Shown here one piece after another: positions 11,056-19,739 of a stretch of 64,000 nt of DNA (within the stretch, counting starts at the first letter, position 1; every line of letters begins with the position of its first letter). The position numbers and the translations under genes are program-made. Source of the DNA: Nocardioides albus (GTDB lineage: Bacteria > Actinomycetota > Actinomycetes > Propionibacteriales > Nocardioidaceae); the NCBI RefSeq assembly GCF_014648255.1, contig NZ_BMQT01000001.1:667657-731656 (forward strand), given 5' to 3'. The notes under the pieces were generated by a model that saw only the letters and a program-made list of their open reading frames with translations, searched no databases and had not been told where the DNA came from.

Positions 11056-12029
11056 GGGGTCTTCCCCCCAGTAAGAGCCGGGACGGGAGGCATGTTCTGG
11101 ATGTAGGTGTCCCACCAGGGGCCGTTGCCGAGGGTGTTGTTGAAGACCTTGTAGAACGGCGCCATCAGCTGCAGCGACTTCTCGAGGTTCTCCTCGTTCT
11201 TCGTGAACACGTCGAGGATCACGTCGAGGCTCTCGAGCGCGGGCTTGAGGTCGGCGCGGCTGTCATCGACCAGCTGGGAGAGCTCCTTCGAGAGCTGCTG
11301 GGTGGAGATGAGCAGGTTGTGGACCGCCTCCCGACGCTGGATCAGCGCCGCGAAGAGCTGGTTGGCATCGTTCATCAGGGTGATCAGGTCTCCGTCGCGC
11401 TCGTCGAGCACCTTGGTCACCCGGTCGAGCTGGGTCAGCAGCGACTCGATGCGCTCGTCCTTGGCGGCCAGGTTGCGGGAGAGGTCCGAGACGCCGGTGA
11501 GGGCCGCCTGGAACTCCTCGGGCGTCGACCGGGTCAGGTCGGCGAGCGTGGTGAGCGCTGCGGCCAGCTGGTCCTTGTCGATGTTGGCGGAGGTGTCGGC
11601 CAGGCCCTCGAAGGCCTCGACGACGTCGAAAGGAGACTCGGTGCGGTCCACCGGGATGGTCGCGCCCGCCCGCATCTGACCTTCACCGGCGGGCTGCAGC
11701 TCGAGGAACATGTCGCCGAGCAGCGTCTTCACTCGTACGCCCGCCCCGGAGCCCTCGCCGAAGTTGACCTTCTCGCGGATCTTGAAGCCGACCTTGACCT
11801 GGTTGCCGTCGAGCTCGATCGAGTCGACCTTGCCGACCCGGACACCGGCCACGCGGACCTCGTCGCCGGTCTTCAGGCCACCAGCCTCGGAGAAGTTGGC
11901 GTAGTAGGTGGTGCCACCACCGATCAGCGGCAGGCTGTCGGCCTTGAACGCCATCACCATGAGCATGGCGAGGACGGCGATCGAGACGGCGCCGATCTTG
12001 ACAGGGTTACGTTCGCGGAAGGGAATCAT
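11052..12029 (-). CDS. mceC: Mce family protein, third subunit (MceC)
   Basis: 325 residues from the ATG at 12029 (MIPFRERNPVKIGAVSIAVL), which overlaps the mceB stop as ATGA. A GTG four codons upstream (12041) is an alternative. One membrane helix is followed by a clear Mce domain (YYANFSEAGGLKTGDEVRVA then GVRVGKVDSIELDG) and a long alpha-helical region. It is the shortest of the six Mce subunits here and ends LTGGKTP. Confidence 0.93.
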   Translation of the reverse strand: MIPFRERNPVKIGAVSIAVLAMLMVMAFKADSLPLIGGGTTYYANFSEAGGLKTGDEVRVAGVRVGKVDSIELDGNQVKVGFKIREKVNFGEGSGAGVRVKTLLGDMFLELQPAGEGQMRAGATIPVDRTESPFDVVEAFEGLADTSANIDKDQLAAALTTLADLTRSTPEEFQAALTGVSDLSRNLAAKDERIESLLTQLDRVTKVLDERDGDLITLMNDANQLFAALIQRREAVHNLLISTQQLSKELSQLVDDSRADLKPALESLDVILDVFTKNEENLEKSLQLMAPFYKVFNNTLGNGPWWDTYIQNMPPVPALTGGKTP

Positions 12030-13078
12030 CCGAGGTTGCACCTCGCTTGACCGGGCTTGTAGAGATCGATGAACTGGTCCTTGCCCTCAGCGTCCCGGAT
12101 CGTCCCACGCAGGCCGCAGAGGTAGAAGTTGAACCAGCCGCCGTAGCTCGCGGTCGCACCGATCTTGTCCAGCTTGATGGGCTGGAGCTGGAGGGCGTCG
12201 TCGAGCTGCTTCTTGTCCTTGGCGACCTCGTCGGAGAACCTCCGGGCCTCGCGCAGATCCTCCAGGAGCGGGTCCTTCGCCTCGTGCACCAGGTCGGCGG
12301 TCTCCACCGAGAGCGCCGAGATCTGGTCGAGGGAGCCCAGGATCGCCTCACGGTCGTTGTTGAGACCGCCGACGAAGTCACGGAAGGTCACGATCAGCCT
12401 GGAGAGCTCCTTCTCCCGGTCGCCCACGTGCTCGAGCACCTCGGTGAGGTTGTCGATCAGGGCGTTGATGATCTGGTCCTTCTCGGCCAGCGTCGAGGTC
12501 AGCGAGGCCGTGTGGGAGAGCAGGCTCTCCAAGGTGCCGCCCTCGCCCTGGAACACCTGGACGATCTCGTAGGAGAGGGTGTTGACGTCGTTGGGCGACA
12601 GCGCCTGGAAGAGCGGCTTGAACCCGTTGAAGAGCACGGTCAGGTCGAGAGCCGGGTGGGTCTGTCCGACCGGGATGGTCTGGCCCTCCTGCATCGCCGA
12701 CGCGTCGCCCACCAGCTGGTTGGTCAGCGCGAGGTAGCGCTGGCCGATCAGGTTGCGGTACTTGATCGTCGCCTCGGTCGTGGTCGCGATCTGCTGCGCG
12801 CTGTCGACCGAGAACGTGACCACGGCGCTGCGGGCGTCGTCGGAGATCTCGATGTCTTTGACCGAGCCGACCTTGACCCCGGCGATGCGTACGTCGTCGC
12901 CCTTGTTCACACCGGTGACGTCGGTGAAGACCGCCTTGTACTCATCGGTCTGCCCGAAGGTGACGTTGCCGATCGTGATCGCGAGCAGGGCGGTCGCCAG
13001 CGTCGTGACGATCACGAAGATGATCAGCTTCCAGAAGTCCTGGAAGGTCTTGGCGTCGAAGAGCTTCACTGCGCTCAT
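12026..13078 (-). CDS. mceB: Mce family protein, second subunit (MceB)
   Basis: 350 residues. The ATG at 13078 overlaps the mceA stop as ATGA. A membrane anchor (FWKLIIFVIVTTLATALLAI) leads into an Mce domain (EYKAVFTDVTGVNKGDDVRI then AGVKVGSVKDIEIS) and a helical region with heptad-like leucines. The end FNFYLCGLRGTIRDAEG followed by a terminal cysteine is typical of the second Mce subunit. Both neighbours overlap it by four bases. Confidence 0.93.
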   Translation of the reverse strand: MSAVKLFDAKTFQDFWKLIIFVIVTTLATALLAITIGNVTFGQTDEYKAVFTDVTGVNKGDDVRIAGVKVGSVKDIEISDDARSAVVTFSVDSAQQIATTTEATIKYRNLIGQRYLALTNQLVGDASAMQEGQTIPVGQTHPALDLTVLFNGFKPLFQALSPNDVNTLSYEIVQVFQGEGGTLESLLSHTASLTSTLAEKDQIINALIDNLTEVLEHVGDREKELSRLIVTFRDFVGGLNNDREAILGSLDQISALSVETADLVHEAKDPLLEDLREARRFSDEVAKDKKQLDDALQLQPIKLDKIGATASYGGWFNFYLCGLRGTIRDAEGKDQFIDLYKPGQARCNLG

Positions 13079-14436
13079 TCGTAGCTCACCGCCGCTCCAC
13101 GCGCCGCCGGACCGAGCATCAGCGCGCCGAGGTCAGGGACCTCGTCGGCACTCATGCCCATCCCCGGGGCGAACAGCTCGTTGATGACATCGGCCTCGGC
13201 CGACGTACCGACGTAGGACAGGGCCGAATACTCGGTGGTCCCGGTGGCGGAGCGCATCACGCCCTTTCCGGTGGGCTCGTCGACGCCGTCGTCCTTGTTC
13301 GGGAACGGGGCGAACGGCTTGTCCTGGGTCCACGACGCGTTCGGGAGCTCGCCGCACTGGGGACCGCTGTCCTCGCCGTAGCGCGGCTTGTCCTTGGTCG
13401 AGTACGGACGGGTCAGGTGCGGGAGGGTCTCGAGCGTGATGTGGACGGTGTAGTTGCGGAACACCTCGGTGAACTCGTCGGTCAGCACGTCCATGCCTCC
13501 GATCAGACAGGGGAACACCGGCGCATAGCGGGCCAGCGCCTGGGTGACCGGCCGGCCGACCTCGCCGAGCTGGATCAGCGTGTCGCCGTTCTCGTCGAGG
13601 AACCCGTCGGCGGTGTTCGAGAACGCCGTCACATCGGTCAGCATCTTGTTGAGCTGCACCTCTCGGTCCTCGAGCGTGGTCGCGGTGACGATGGTGTTGC
13701 GGAGGATCTGGCCGATCTCCGGCAGCACTGCCTGGTAGGTGCCCGAGACCTCGGTGGCGAGCTCGAGGTCCTCGATCAGCGCCGGGATCTCGGGGTTGAG
13801 CCGCTTCAGGTAGGAGTCGAGGGTGTCGAGCGACTCACCGAGCTTGTCGCCGCGCCCCTCGAGCGCGGTGGCGAGCGCGTTGAGCGTGTTGTTGAGATCG
13901 GCCGGCTGGATCGTCCGCAGCAGCGGGTAGAGGTCGCGCAGCACGGCCTGGACCTCGGTGGCCATCCTCGTCTTCTCGATCACGGCGCCCGCCTGGATGG
14001 GCTCGGTGAACTCGGTGTCGGGCGGGACCAGCGAGACGTACTTCTGCCCGAAGAGGGTCTTGGGAAGGATCGCACCGGTCACGTCGGGGTGGACCTTGCT
14101 GATCTCCTCGGGGAACAGCCCCAGGGTCAGCTCGGCGCCCTCGTCGGTCGGCTTCATCTCGAGGACCTCGCCGACGATCAGTCCGCGGACCTTGACGTCG
14201 GCACGGTCGGGAAGCTGCAGACCGATGCGGTCGGCCTTGAGGGTGATCTCCTCGAAGTCGCCGAACTTGTTGGTGAACTGCGCCCAGGTCAGGGCGAGCG
14301 CGGCGAGGACCAGGGCGATGAAGACGACGCCGAGGACCTTCCCCTTCTGCCTGCCCCACGCGAGCGCTGCCGCGCTCCTCTTGTGCGGGGCCGGCACGTG
14401 GTGCTCGACGCTGTCACGGCTGAGTGTCTGAGTCAT
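13075..14436 (-). CDS. mceA: Mce family protein, first subunit (MceA)
   Basis: 453 residues. The ATG at 14436 overlaps the yrbEB stop by four bases. A cytoplasmic tail of about 30 residues precedes the membrane helix (VLGVVFIALVLAALALTWAQF). The Mce domain follows (about residues 60–140, with VKVRGLIVGEVLEMKPTDEG), then the tunnel helices and a long C-terminal domain (residues about 320–453) rich in Pro and Gly. The first Mce subunit is the one usually linked to substrate contact. The substrate of this system cannot be told from sequence alone; lipids or sterols are typical of the family. Confidence 0.93.
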   Translation of the reverse strand: MTQTLSRDSVEHHVPAPHKRSAAALAWGRQKGKVLGVVFIALVLAALALTWAQFTNKFGDFEEITLKADRIGLQLPDRADVKVRGLIVGEVLEMKPTDEGAELTLGLFPEEISKVHPDVTGAILPKTLFGQKYVSLVPPDTEFTEPIQAGAVIEKTRMATEVQAVLRDLYPLLRTIQPADLNNTLNALATALEGRGDKLGESLDTLDSYLKRLNPEIPALIEDLELATEVSGTYQAVLPEIGQILRNTIVTATTLEDREVQLNKMLTDVTAFSNTADGFLDENGDTLIQLGEVGRPVTQALARYAPVFPCLIGGMDVLTDEFTEVFRNYTVHITLETLPHLTRPYSTKDKPRYGEDSGPQCGELPNASWTQDKPFAPFPNKDDGVDEPTGKGVMRSATGTTEYSALSYVGTSAEADVINELFAPGMGMSADEVPDLGALMLGPAARGAAVSYE

Positions 14437-15260
14437 CCGGCCAACCTCACCGTCGTCGTGCTGCCCCAGATCGCCATCGACAGCATCAGGTCGAGCACGG
14501 AGACAGCCACGATGCTCGTACGCACCGCCTTACCGACCGCGACGCCGACGCCGGCGGGACCGCCGGAGGCGTTGTAGCCGTGGTAGCAGTGGATCAGGAT
14601 CACCACGACCGCGAAGATCAGCACCTTGCCGAAGGACCAGAGCACGTCCACCGGCGGCAGGAAGGTGTTGAAGTAGTGGTCGTAGGTGCCGGCGCTCTGA
14701 CCGTAGAAGAGGATCACCGTGAACCGGGTGGCGACGTACGAGGACAGCAGACCGACCACGTAGAGCGGCACGATCGCGATCAGGCCGCCGATCATCCGGG
14801 TGGTGACCAGGAAGGGCAGCGACGGGATCGCCATCACCTCGAGCGCGTCGACCTCCTCCGAGATCCGCATCGCGCCGAGCTGGGCGGTGAAACCACAGCC
14901 GACCGTCGCCGCGAGCGCGATCCCCGCGACCAGAGGCGCGATCTCACGAGTGTTGAAGTAGGCCGACACGAACCCGGAGAACGCCGAGGTGCCGAGCTGG
15001 TCGAGCGCGGTGTAGCCCGAGAGCCCGACCTGGGCCCCGGTGAAGAAGGTCATCGCCAGGATCACGCCGACGGTGCCGCCGATGACGGCCAACGCCCCCG
15101 AGCCGAGCGTGACCTCCGCCAGGATCCGGAGGATCTCCTTCTTGTAGCGCCGAAGCGTGCGCGGGAACCACGACACCGCGCGCAGGTAGAAGCCGAGCTC
15201 GTCACCGAGGTGGTCGAGGCTCTTGGCAGGCTTCTCGTAGATCGACTTGATGTTCGCCAT
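14433..15260 (-). CDS. MlaE/YrbE-type ABC permease, second copy
   Basis: 275 residues, integral membrane, about five to six helices. It belongs to the MlaE family (YrbEB of Mce loci). The conserved cytoplasmic coupling region reads EEVDALEVMAIPSLPFLVTT. The start at 15260 has an AGGAGG box nine bases upstream and lies 12 bases after the stop of the first permease. Paired with the upstream YrbE it should form the heterodimeric membrane domain energised by the Mkl ATPase. Confidence 0.94.
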   Translation of the reverse strand: MANIKSIYEKPAKSLDHLGDELGFYLRAVSWFPRTLRRYKKEILRILAEVTLGSGALAVIGGTVGVILAMTFFTGAQVGLSGYTALDQLGTSAFSGFVSAYFNTREIAPLVAGIALAATVGCGFTAQLGAMRISEEVDALEVMAIPSLPFLVTTRMIGGLIAIVPLYVVGLLSSYVATRFTVILFYGQSAGTYDHYFNTFLPPVDVLWSFGKVLIFAVVVILIHCYHGYNASGGPAGVGVAVGKAVRTSIVAVSVLDLMLSMAIWGSTTTVRLAG

Positions 15261-15272
15261 CCGTCTCGCCTC

Positions 15273-16058
15273 CTATCCGGACTTGCTCGGGATGATCTGC
15301 AGGAAGATCGCAGACATCACGAAGTTCACGATGAACAGCAGCAGGAACGTGATGACGACCGACTGGTTCACGGCATCGCCGACGCCCTTGGGGCCACCGC
15401 CGGCGTTCATGCCCATGTATGAAGCCACGATCGCCGCGATCAGACCGAACACGAGCGCCTTCGCGAGGCCCTGCCACAGGTCGGCCATCTGCGCGAGCGC
15501 AGTGAAGCTGGCCAGGTAGGCACCGGGGGTGCCGCCCTGGATGATGACGTTGAAGACGTAGCCGCCCATGACACCGACGATCGAGACCAGGCCGTTGAGA
15601 AAGACCGCGATCATCATGCAGGCGAGCACACGCGGGACCACCAGACGCTGGATCGGGTCGATGCCCAGAACCATCATCGCGTCGAGCTCTTCACGGATCT
15701 TGCGAGCACCGAGGTCGGCGGCGATCGCCGAGCCACCAGCACCCGCGACCAGCAGCGCGGTCGCGATCGGGGCAGCCTGCTGCACGACCGCGAGGACCGC
15801 AGCCGAGCCGACGAAGGACTGCGCACCGAACTGGGCCACGAGGCCACCGACCTGCAGCGCGATGACCGCGCCGAAGGGGATGGCCACCAACGCGGTCGGG
15901 ACGATCGTCACCGACGCGATGAACCAGGCCTGCTGGATGAACTCGCGGAACTGGAAGGGGCGCCGGAAAACGGCACGGCCCACATCCAGCCCGAACGCGA
16001 AGAGCGAGCCAGCGGTCCCGATCGGCTTCAGGACCCTGGCGGCGGTCAGAGATGACAT
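15273..16058 (-). CDS. MlaE/YrbE-type ABC permease, first copy
   Basis: 261 residues from the ATG at 16058 (MSSLTAARVLKPIG), which shares one base with the stop of the ATPase gene (TGATG). It is a polytopic MlaE-family permease with the coupling helix EELDAMMVLGIDPIQRLVVP and a C-terminal hydrophobic hairpin. It pairs with the downstream YrbE copy. The sequence between the longer possible start at 16160 and the ATG overlaps the ATPase and shows no conservation, so the short form is preferred. Confidence 0.94.
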   Translation of the reverse strand: MSSLTAARVLKPIGTAGSLFAFGLDVGRAVFRRPFQFREFIQQAWFIASVTIVPTALVAIPFGAVIALQVGGLVAQFGAQSFVGSAAVLAVVQQAAPIATALLVAGAGGSAIAADLGARKIREELDAMMVLGIDPIQRLVVPRVLACMMIAVFLNGLVSIVGVMGGYVFNVIIQGGTPGAYLASFTALAQMADLWQGLAKALVFGLIAAIVASYMGMNAGGGPKGVGDAVNQSVVITFLLLFIVNFVMSAIFLQIIPSKSG

Positions 16059-17041
16059 CAGTAAGGAGCCTCTGTAGGAGCTGCTTTCACGCCACCAGGG
16101 GCCATGGCGGCATCTGCCTGGAACGACCCCGGCGGCGGGGTGACACCGTTCTCCCGGCACCAGGCGCCCGGCGGACGCTGGTATTTGCGCGGGATGCCGT
16201 TGGACGGCTCGAGCTGCATCGGGATCGGCGGGAGCGGCGGCAGGCCCATGTCCTTCTCCGCGGCCAGCTCGTCGGCGTCCTTCTCCTCGGACATGCCGAT
16301 CGGACCGATGGTCTGGGCGTTGAGGAACTGCCGCACGACGGGCTCCTCGGAGCTGAGGAGCATCTCGCGGGGGCCGTACATGGCCAGGTGCTTGTGGTAG
16401 AGCAGCCCGATGTTGTCCGGCACCGTACGCGTCGAGTTGATGTCGTGGGTCACGATCAGGAACGTGGCGTCGATCTGCGCGTTCAGGTCGATGAAGAGCT
16501 GGTTGATGAACGCCGTACGCACCGGGTCCAGACCCGAGTCGGGCTCGTCGATCAGCAGGATCTCGGGGTCGAGGACGAGGGCACGCGCCAGACCGGCCCG
16601 CTTGCGCATACCGCCGGAGATCTCGCCGGGGAGCTTGTTCTCGGCGCCGATGAGACCGACCAGGTCCATCTTCTCCATGACGATGTTGCGGATCTCGGAC
16701 TCGCTCTTCTTCGTGTGCTCACGAAGCGGGAAGGCGACGTTGTCGAACAGGTCCATCGACCCGAACATGGCGCCGTCCTGGAACAGGACGCCGAACAGCT
16801 TGCGGACCTCGTAGAGGTCCTTCTCCGAGCAGCTGGCGATGTCGACACCCTCGATGACCACGGAGCCCTGATCGGGCTTGATCAGACCGATGAGGGTCTT
16901 GAGGAGCACCGACTTACCCGTGCCGGACGGCCCCAGCATCACACTGATCTCGCCCGCAGGCAGCGTCAGCGTGACGTCTTTCCAGATGAGCTGCTTACCA
17001 AAGCTCTTGGTCAGCCCTTCGATCTTTACGTCTACACCCAT
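16058..17041 (-). CDS. mkl: ABC ATPase of the Mce lipid importer (Mkl/MceG)
   Basis: 327 residues; it powers lipid import by the YrbE/Mce complex. The Walker A motif GPSGTGKS is at 37–44, the Q-loop in FQDG near 88, the ABC signature ISGGMRKR at 141–148, Walker B ILLIDEPDSG at 161–170 and the switch His at 199. The C-terminal extension after residue 250 (PPLPPIPMQLEPSNGIP and beyond) is typical of MceG-type ATPases. The start at 17041 has AAGGGAG about ten bases upstream. In Mycobacterium tuberculosis mkl also lies between rplL and rpoB, but as an orphan away from the mce loci. Here it heads a full mce operon. Confidence 0.95.
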   Translation of the reverse strand: MGVDVKIEGLTKSFGKQLIWKDVTLTLPAGEISVMLGPSGTGKSVLLKTLIGLIKPDQGSVVIEGVDIASCSEKDLYEVRKLFGVLFQDGAMFGSMDLFDNVAFPLREHTKKSESEIRNIVMEKMDLVGLIGAENKLPGEISGGMRKRAGLARALVLDPEILLIDEPDSGLDPVRTAFINQLFIDLNAQIDATFLIVTHDINSTRTVPDNIGLLYHKHLAMYGPREMLLSSEEPVVRQFLNAQTIGPIGMSEEKDADELAAEKDMGLPPLPPIPMQLEPSNGIPRKYQRPPGAWCRENGVTPPPGSFQADAAMAPGGVKAAPTEAPY

Positions 17042-17107
17042 CCGGGCCGGCTCCCTTCCTGTTCGCGGGGGTCTCCCTCAAGTCCCCTACTGCCCGACTA
17101 ACGGCAG

Positions 17108-17150
17108 AGTGTGACAGTGGTTACGCATTTTCCGCGACACGCGTCACACT
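17108..17150. promoter_or_regulatory. Inverted repeat upstream of the Mce operon (operator candidate)
   Basis: The arms AGTGTGAC (17108–17115) and GTCACACT (17143–17150) are perfect 8-bp complements, 27 bases apart, about 70–110 bases upstream of mkl. The GTGTGAC half-site arrangement is compatible with a dimeric repressor. No regulator gene lies next to it, so the partner is unknown. Confidence 0.4.
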
Positions 17151-17275
17151 TTTGTAAACCATAGTGGCCTGCGAACGGTGACGGTGATCACCACCCGAGA
17201 CGAAGTCCCCCGCTGACGCCTTGGCGATCGGATCGGGCGAATCCTCTCGTCCGGCGCGTGTTCAAGATAACGAAA

Positions 17276-17317
17276 CGAACCGCGGGGGGCTACTCCCGAG
17301 TAGCCCCCCGCGGTTCG
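17276..17317 (-). terminator. Strong hairpin, probable rplJL terminator
   Basis: A perfect 19-bp stem with the 4-base loop CCCG. The arms are 17276–17294 and 17299–17317. On the minus strand it is followed by TTTCGTTATCTT, a loose T-rich tract. It should end transcripts arriving from rplL before mkl. Confidence 0.75.
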
Positions 17318-17380
17318 AACGATCACAAGCTGCGCTGCAACTTGACCGACCTGTAGCGGAATTGTTCCCGCTATGTAGCA

Positions 17381-17415
17381 AGCCCGGGCCCGGCGGAAAC
17401 CGCCGAACCCGGGCT
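17381..17415 (-). terminator. Second hairpin directly after rplL
   Basis: The outer arms agcccggg/cccgggct and the inner arms cggcgg/ccgccg are separated by a 2x2 internal loop and an AAA loop. It begins 26 bases after the rplL stop. It lacks a T-run, so it may act with the stronger hairpin downstream or protect the 3' end. Confidence 0.5.
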
Positions 17416-17440
17416 GAGAGCTAGGGCCGAAGCCCTCAGA

Positions 17441-17827
17441 TCACTTGACAGTGACGGTGGCGCCGGCGGCCTCGAGGGCCTCCTTCGCCTTGTCAGCGGT
17501 CTCCTTGTTGGCGGCCTCGAGGACAGCCTTGGGGGCGCCCTCGACGAGCTCCTTGGCCTCCTTCAGACCGAGGGAGGTCAGAGCGCGCACCTCCTTGATG
17601 ACGTTGATCTTCTTGTCACCAGCGGACTCGAGGATGACGTCGAACTCGTCCTTGGCCTCCTCAGCGGCGGCGGCCGGGGCACCCGGGGCGCCAGCGGCGG
17701 CGACGGCGACCGGAGCGGCGGCGGTGACGCCGAAGGTCTCCTCGAACTCCTTCACGAACTCGGAGAGCTCGATGAGGGTGAGCTCCTTGAACGCGTCGAG
17801 CAGCTCGGCGGTGGTGAGCTTAGCCAT
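17441..17827 (-). CDS. rplL: 50S ribosomal protein L7/L12
   Basis: 128 residues, usual length. The N-terminal dimerisation domain ([20 protein letters not shown]) binds L10. An Ala/Pro/Gly hinge lies at about residues 36–55, and the C-terminal factor-binding domain contains [20 protein letters not shown]. It recruits elongation factors to the ribosome. It lies 91 bases downstream of rplJ in the same transcript. Confidence 0.99.
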   Translation of the reverse strand: MAKLTTAELLDAFKELTLIELSEFVKEFEETFGVTAAAPVAVAAAGAPGAPAAAAEEAKDEFDVILESAGDKKINVIKEVRALTSLGLKEAKELVEGAPKAVLEAANKETADKAKEALEAAGATVTVK

Positions 17828-17918
17828 GATGGCTTCCTTTCTTGGTGGCCCCGTGCGTTGTTTGTTTGAGTACGCGGCGGGGCCGGGTTACAGGTGGTGG
17901 TTAGTTACGACCGGGGTC

Positions 17919-18500
17919 TCAGACCTCGGCCGGAGCCTCCTCGGCGGCAGCCGGCTCAGCGGCACCACCTGCGAGGATCGAGGGGTCCTCCGCGGCCTTG
18001 GCCTCGAGAGCGGCAGCGAGCTGCGCGGTCTTCGAGGGCAGAGCGTTGAAGGCGTACAGAGCCTGCGACAGCGACGCGGTGAACGCGCCCGCAAGCTTGG
18101 CGAGCAGGACCTCGCGCGACTCGAGGTCGGCAAGCTTGCCAACCTCAGCAGCGTCGATGGCCTTGCCGTCGAGGTACCCGCCCTTGATGACAAGGTTGGG
18201 GTTGGCCTTGGCAAAGTCACGCAGACCCTTGGCCGCCTCGACGACGTCACCCTTGATGAAGGCGATCGCGGTCGGGCCGGTCAGCAGGTCATCGAAGCCT
18301 TCGATGCCACTCTGGGAGGCAGCGATCTTGGCCAGCGTGTTCTTGACCACGGCGTAGTTTGCGTGCTCACCGAGCGAGCGACGAAGAGTCTTCAGCTCGC
18401 CGACGGTGAGCCCACGGTAGTCGGTCAGCACGGCACCGGTCGAGGCGCTGAACTCGTCAGCGATCTCGGCAACGGCAGCCTGCTTGTCAGCCCGCGCCAT
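17919..18500 (-). CDS. rplJ: 50S ribosomal protein L10
   Basis: 193 residues from the ATG at 18500 ([17 protein letters not shown]), which has an AAGGAGA box six bases upstream. The longer reading from 18665 runs through the leader and is rejected. L10 forms the base of the ribosomal stalk that carries L7/L12 dimers. The C-terminal Ala/Glu-rich tail ([14 protein letters not shown]) is common in actinobacteria. In related bacteria L10 represses its own mRNA by binding the leader. Confidence 0.98.
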   Translation of the reverse strand: MARADKQAAVAEIADEFSASTGAVLTDYRGLTVGELKTLRRSLGEHANYAVVKNTLAKIAASQSGIEGFDDLLTGPTAIAFIKGDVVEAAKGLRDFAKANPNLVIKGGYLDGKAIDAAEVGKLADLESREVLLAKLAGAFTASLSQALYAFNALPSKTAQLAAALEAKAAEDPSILAGGAAEPAAAEEAPAEV

Positions 18501-18640
18501 GGGTCTCCTTCTTCCGGGAATCGATCCCACCGGCGACGGGCCCGTGAATGACAAACGCCCCGAGCGCAGGCTCAGGGCGTGACGTATGATGTCGTCTTGC
18601 TCTTCACCTACGCTGGCCGTCCGCATCCTGCGGAACCTTC
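18501..18640 (-). ncRNA. Candidate L10 leader of the rplJL mRNA
   Basis: The region between the rplJ start and its promoter can fold. The main hairpin (18555–18580) has an 11-bp stem with one mismatch, with outer arms acgccc/gggcgt, a GCAG loop and TTTGTC after it on the minus strand. This is where L10 leaders lie in other bacteria. Assigning it to the Rfam family would need a covariance-model search, so the call rests on position and fold. Confidence 0.45.
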
Positions 18641-18689
18641 GATCGAGTGCATGCGCACCTGACAACCGGCGGTCTCTGGTTTCAGAACA

Positions 18690-18718
18690 ATTATGCGTAC
18701 GCCGCGGGGAGCCGCCAA
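18690..18718 (-). promoter_or_regulatory. Candidate rplJ promoter
   Basis: On the minus strand TTGGCG (18713–18718) is followed after 17 bases by CATAAT (18690–18695). It overlaps the short region from which the divergent aldo/keto reductase gene is read. Confidence 0.5.
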
Positions 18719-18732
18719 ATCGGCGGACCCAC

Positions 18733-18738
18733 TAGGTT
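18733..18738 (+). promoter_or_regulatory. -10 box of the aldo/keto reductase gene (leaderless type)
   Basis: TAGGTT lies seven bases before the ATG at 18746. A transcript would start at or next to the start codon. Confidence 0.5.
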
Positions 18739-18745
18739 GTGCCGC

Positions 18746-19735
18746 ATGGAGAGCCACACCTTCGGCAGGATCGGACGCTCGGCGTCGGTCATCGGTCTCG
18801 GCACCTGGCAGCTCGGTGCCGACTGGGGCGAGGTCAGCGAGTCCGATGCCCTGGCGGTGCTCGAGGCCGCGGTGGACGACGGGGTGACCTTCCTCGACAC
18901 CGCGGACGTCTACGGTGACGGCCGCAGCGAGCAGGTGATCGGACGGTTCCTCCGGTCGCACGAGGGGATCTTCGTGGCGACCAAGATGGGACGCCGGGTG
19001 GACCAGGTGCCCGAGAACTACACGCTGAGCGCCTTCCGGACGTGGCTGGATCGGTCTCGATCGAACCTCGGGGTCGACACGATCGACCTGGTGCAGCTGC
19101 ACTGCCCGCCGTCGGAGACGATCGAGTCCTCGGCCACCTATGACGCGCTGGACACGCTGGTCTCGGAAGGGGTGATCGCGGCGTACGGCGTCAGCGTGGA
19201 GACCTGCGACCAGGCCCTGGCGGCGATCGCGAGGCCCACCGTGGCCTCCGTCCAGATCATCCTGAACGCCTTCCGGCTCAAGCCGCTGGACCGCGTGCTT
19301 CCCGCGGCTGCGGAGGCCGGCGTCGGGATCATCGCGCGGGTGCCGCTGGCGTCGGGGCTGCTGTCGGGTCGCTACTCCGAGTCCACGACCTTCGCCGCCG
19401 ACGACCACCGCACCTACAACCGTCACGGCGAGGCCTTCGACGTCGGCGAGACCTTCTCCGGCGTCGACTTCGCCACCGGTGTCGCGGCCGCCCAGGAGTT
19501 CGCCGCACTGGTGTCCGAGCACGGCCCCTCGGGCGCCACCCCTGCCCAGGTCGCCCTCGCCTGGGTCGCCCAGCAGCACGGGGTCACCACCGTCATCCCC
19601 GGCGCCCGCAACCCGTCCCAGGCCCACGCCAACTCCGCCGCCGGCTCGCTCCCGCCGCTCTCCGAAGCGCTGCTCTCCGGCGTACGCCGGATCTACGACA
19701 CCCACTTCCGCGAGGCCGTCCACCCACGCTGGTGA
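18746..19735 (+). CDS. Aldo/keto reductase
   Basis: 329 residues. A probable NADPH-dependent oxidoreductase with the (beta/alpha)8 barrel. The catalytic tetrad is visible: Asp and Tyr in FLDTADVYGDG, Lys in VATKMG and His in LVQLHCPP. The C-terminal cofactor region TTVIPGARNPSQAHANSAA is conserved. The ATG at 18746 is chosen because the sequence before it ([11 protein letters not shown]...) is not conserved and TAGGTT sits seven bases upstream. It is divergent from rplJ. The substrate is not predictable. Confidence 0.93.
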   Translation: MESHTFGRIGRSASVIGLGTWQLGADWGEVSESDALAVLEAAVDDGVTFLDTADVYGDGRSEQVIGRFLRSHEGIFVATKMGRRVDQVPENYTLSAFRTWLDRSRSNLGVDTIDLVQLHCPPSETIESSATYDALDTLVSEGVIAAYGVSVETCDQALAAIARPTVASVQIILNAFRLKPLDRVLPAAAEAGVGIIARVPLASGLLSGRYSESTTFAADDHRTYNRHGEAFDVGETFSGVDFATGVAAAQEFAALVSEHGPSGATPAQVALAWVAQQHGVTTVIPGARNPSQAHANSAAGSLPPLSEALLSGVRRIYDTHFREAVHPRW

Positions 19736-19739
19736 CCTC

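Larger units (their letters stand above)
17042..17440. other. Intergenic region rplL–mkl (399 bp, no gene)
   Basis: The region contains two strong hairpins just after rplL (17276–17317 and 17381–17415) and an inverted repeat upstream of mkl (17108–17150). It also has a 10-base palindrome, ggtgatcacc, at 17183–17192. This separates the ribosomal transcript from the Mce operon and probably holds the Mce promoter. I could not fix a convincing -35/-10 pair for mkl. Confidence 0.6.
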
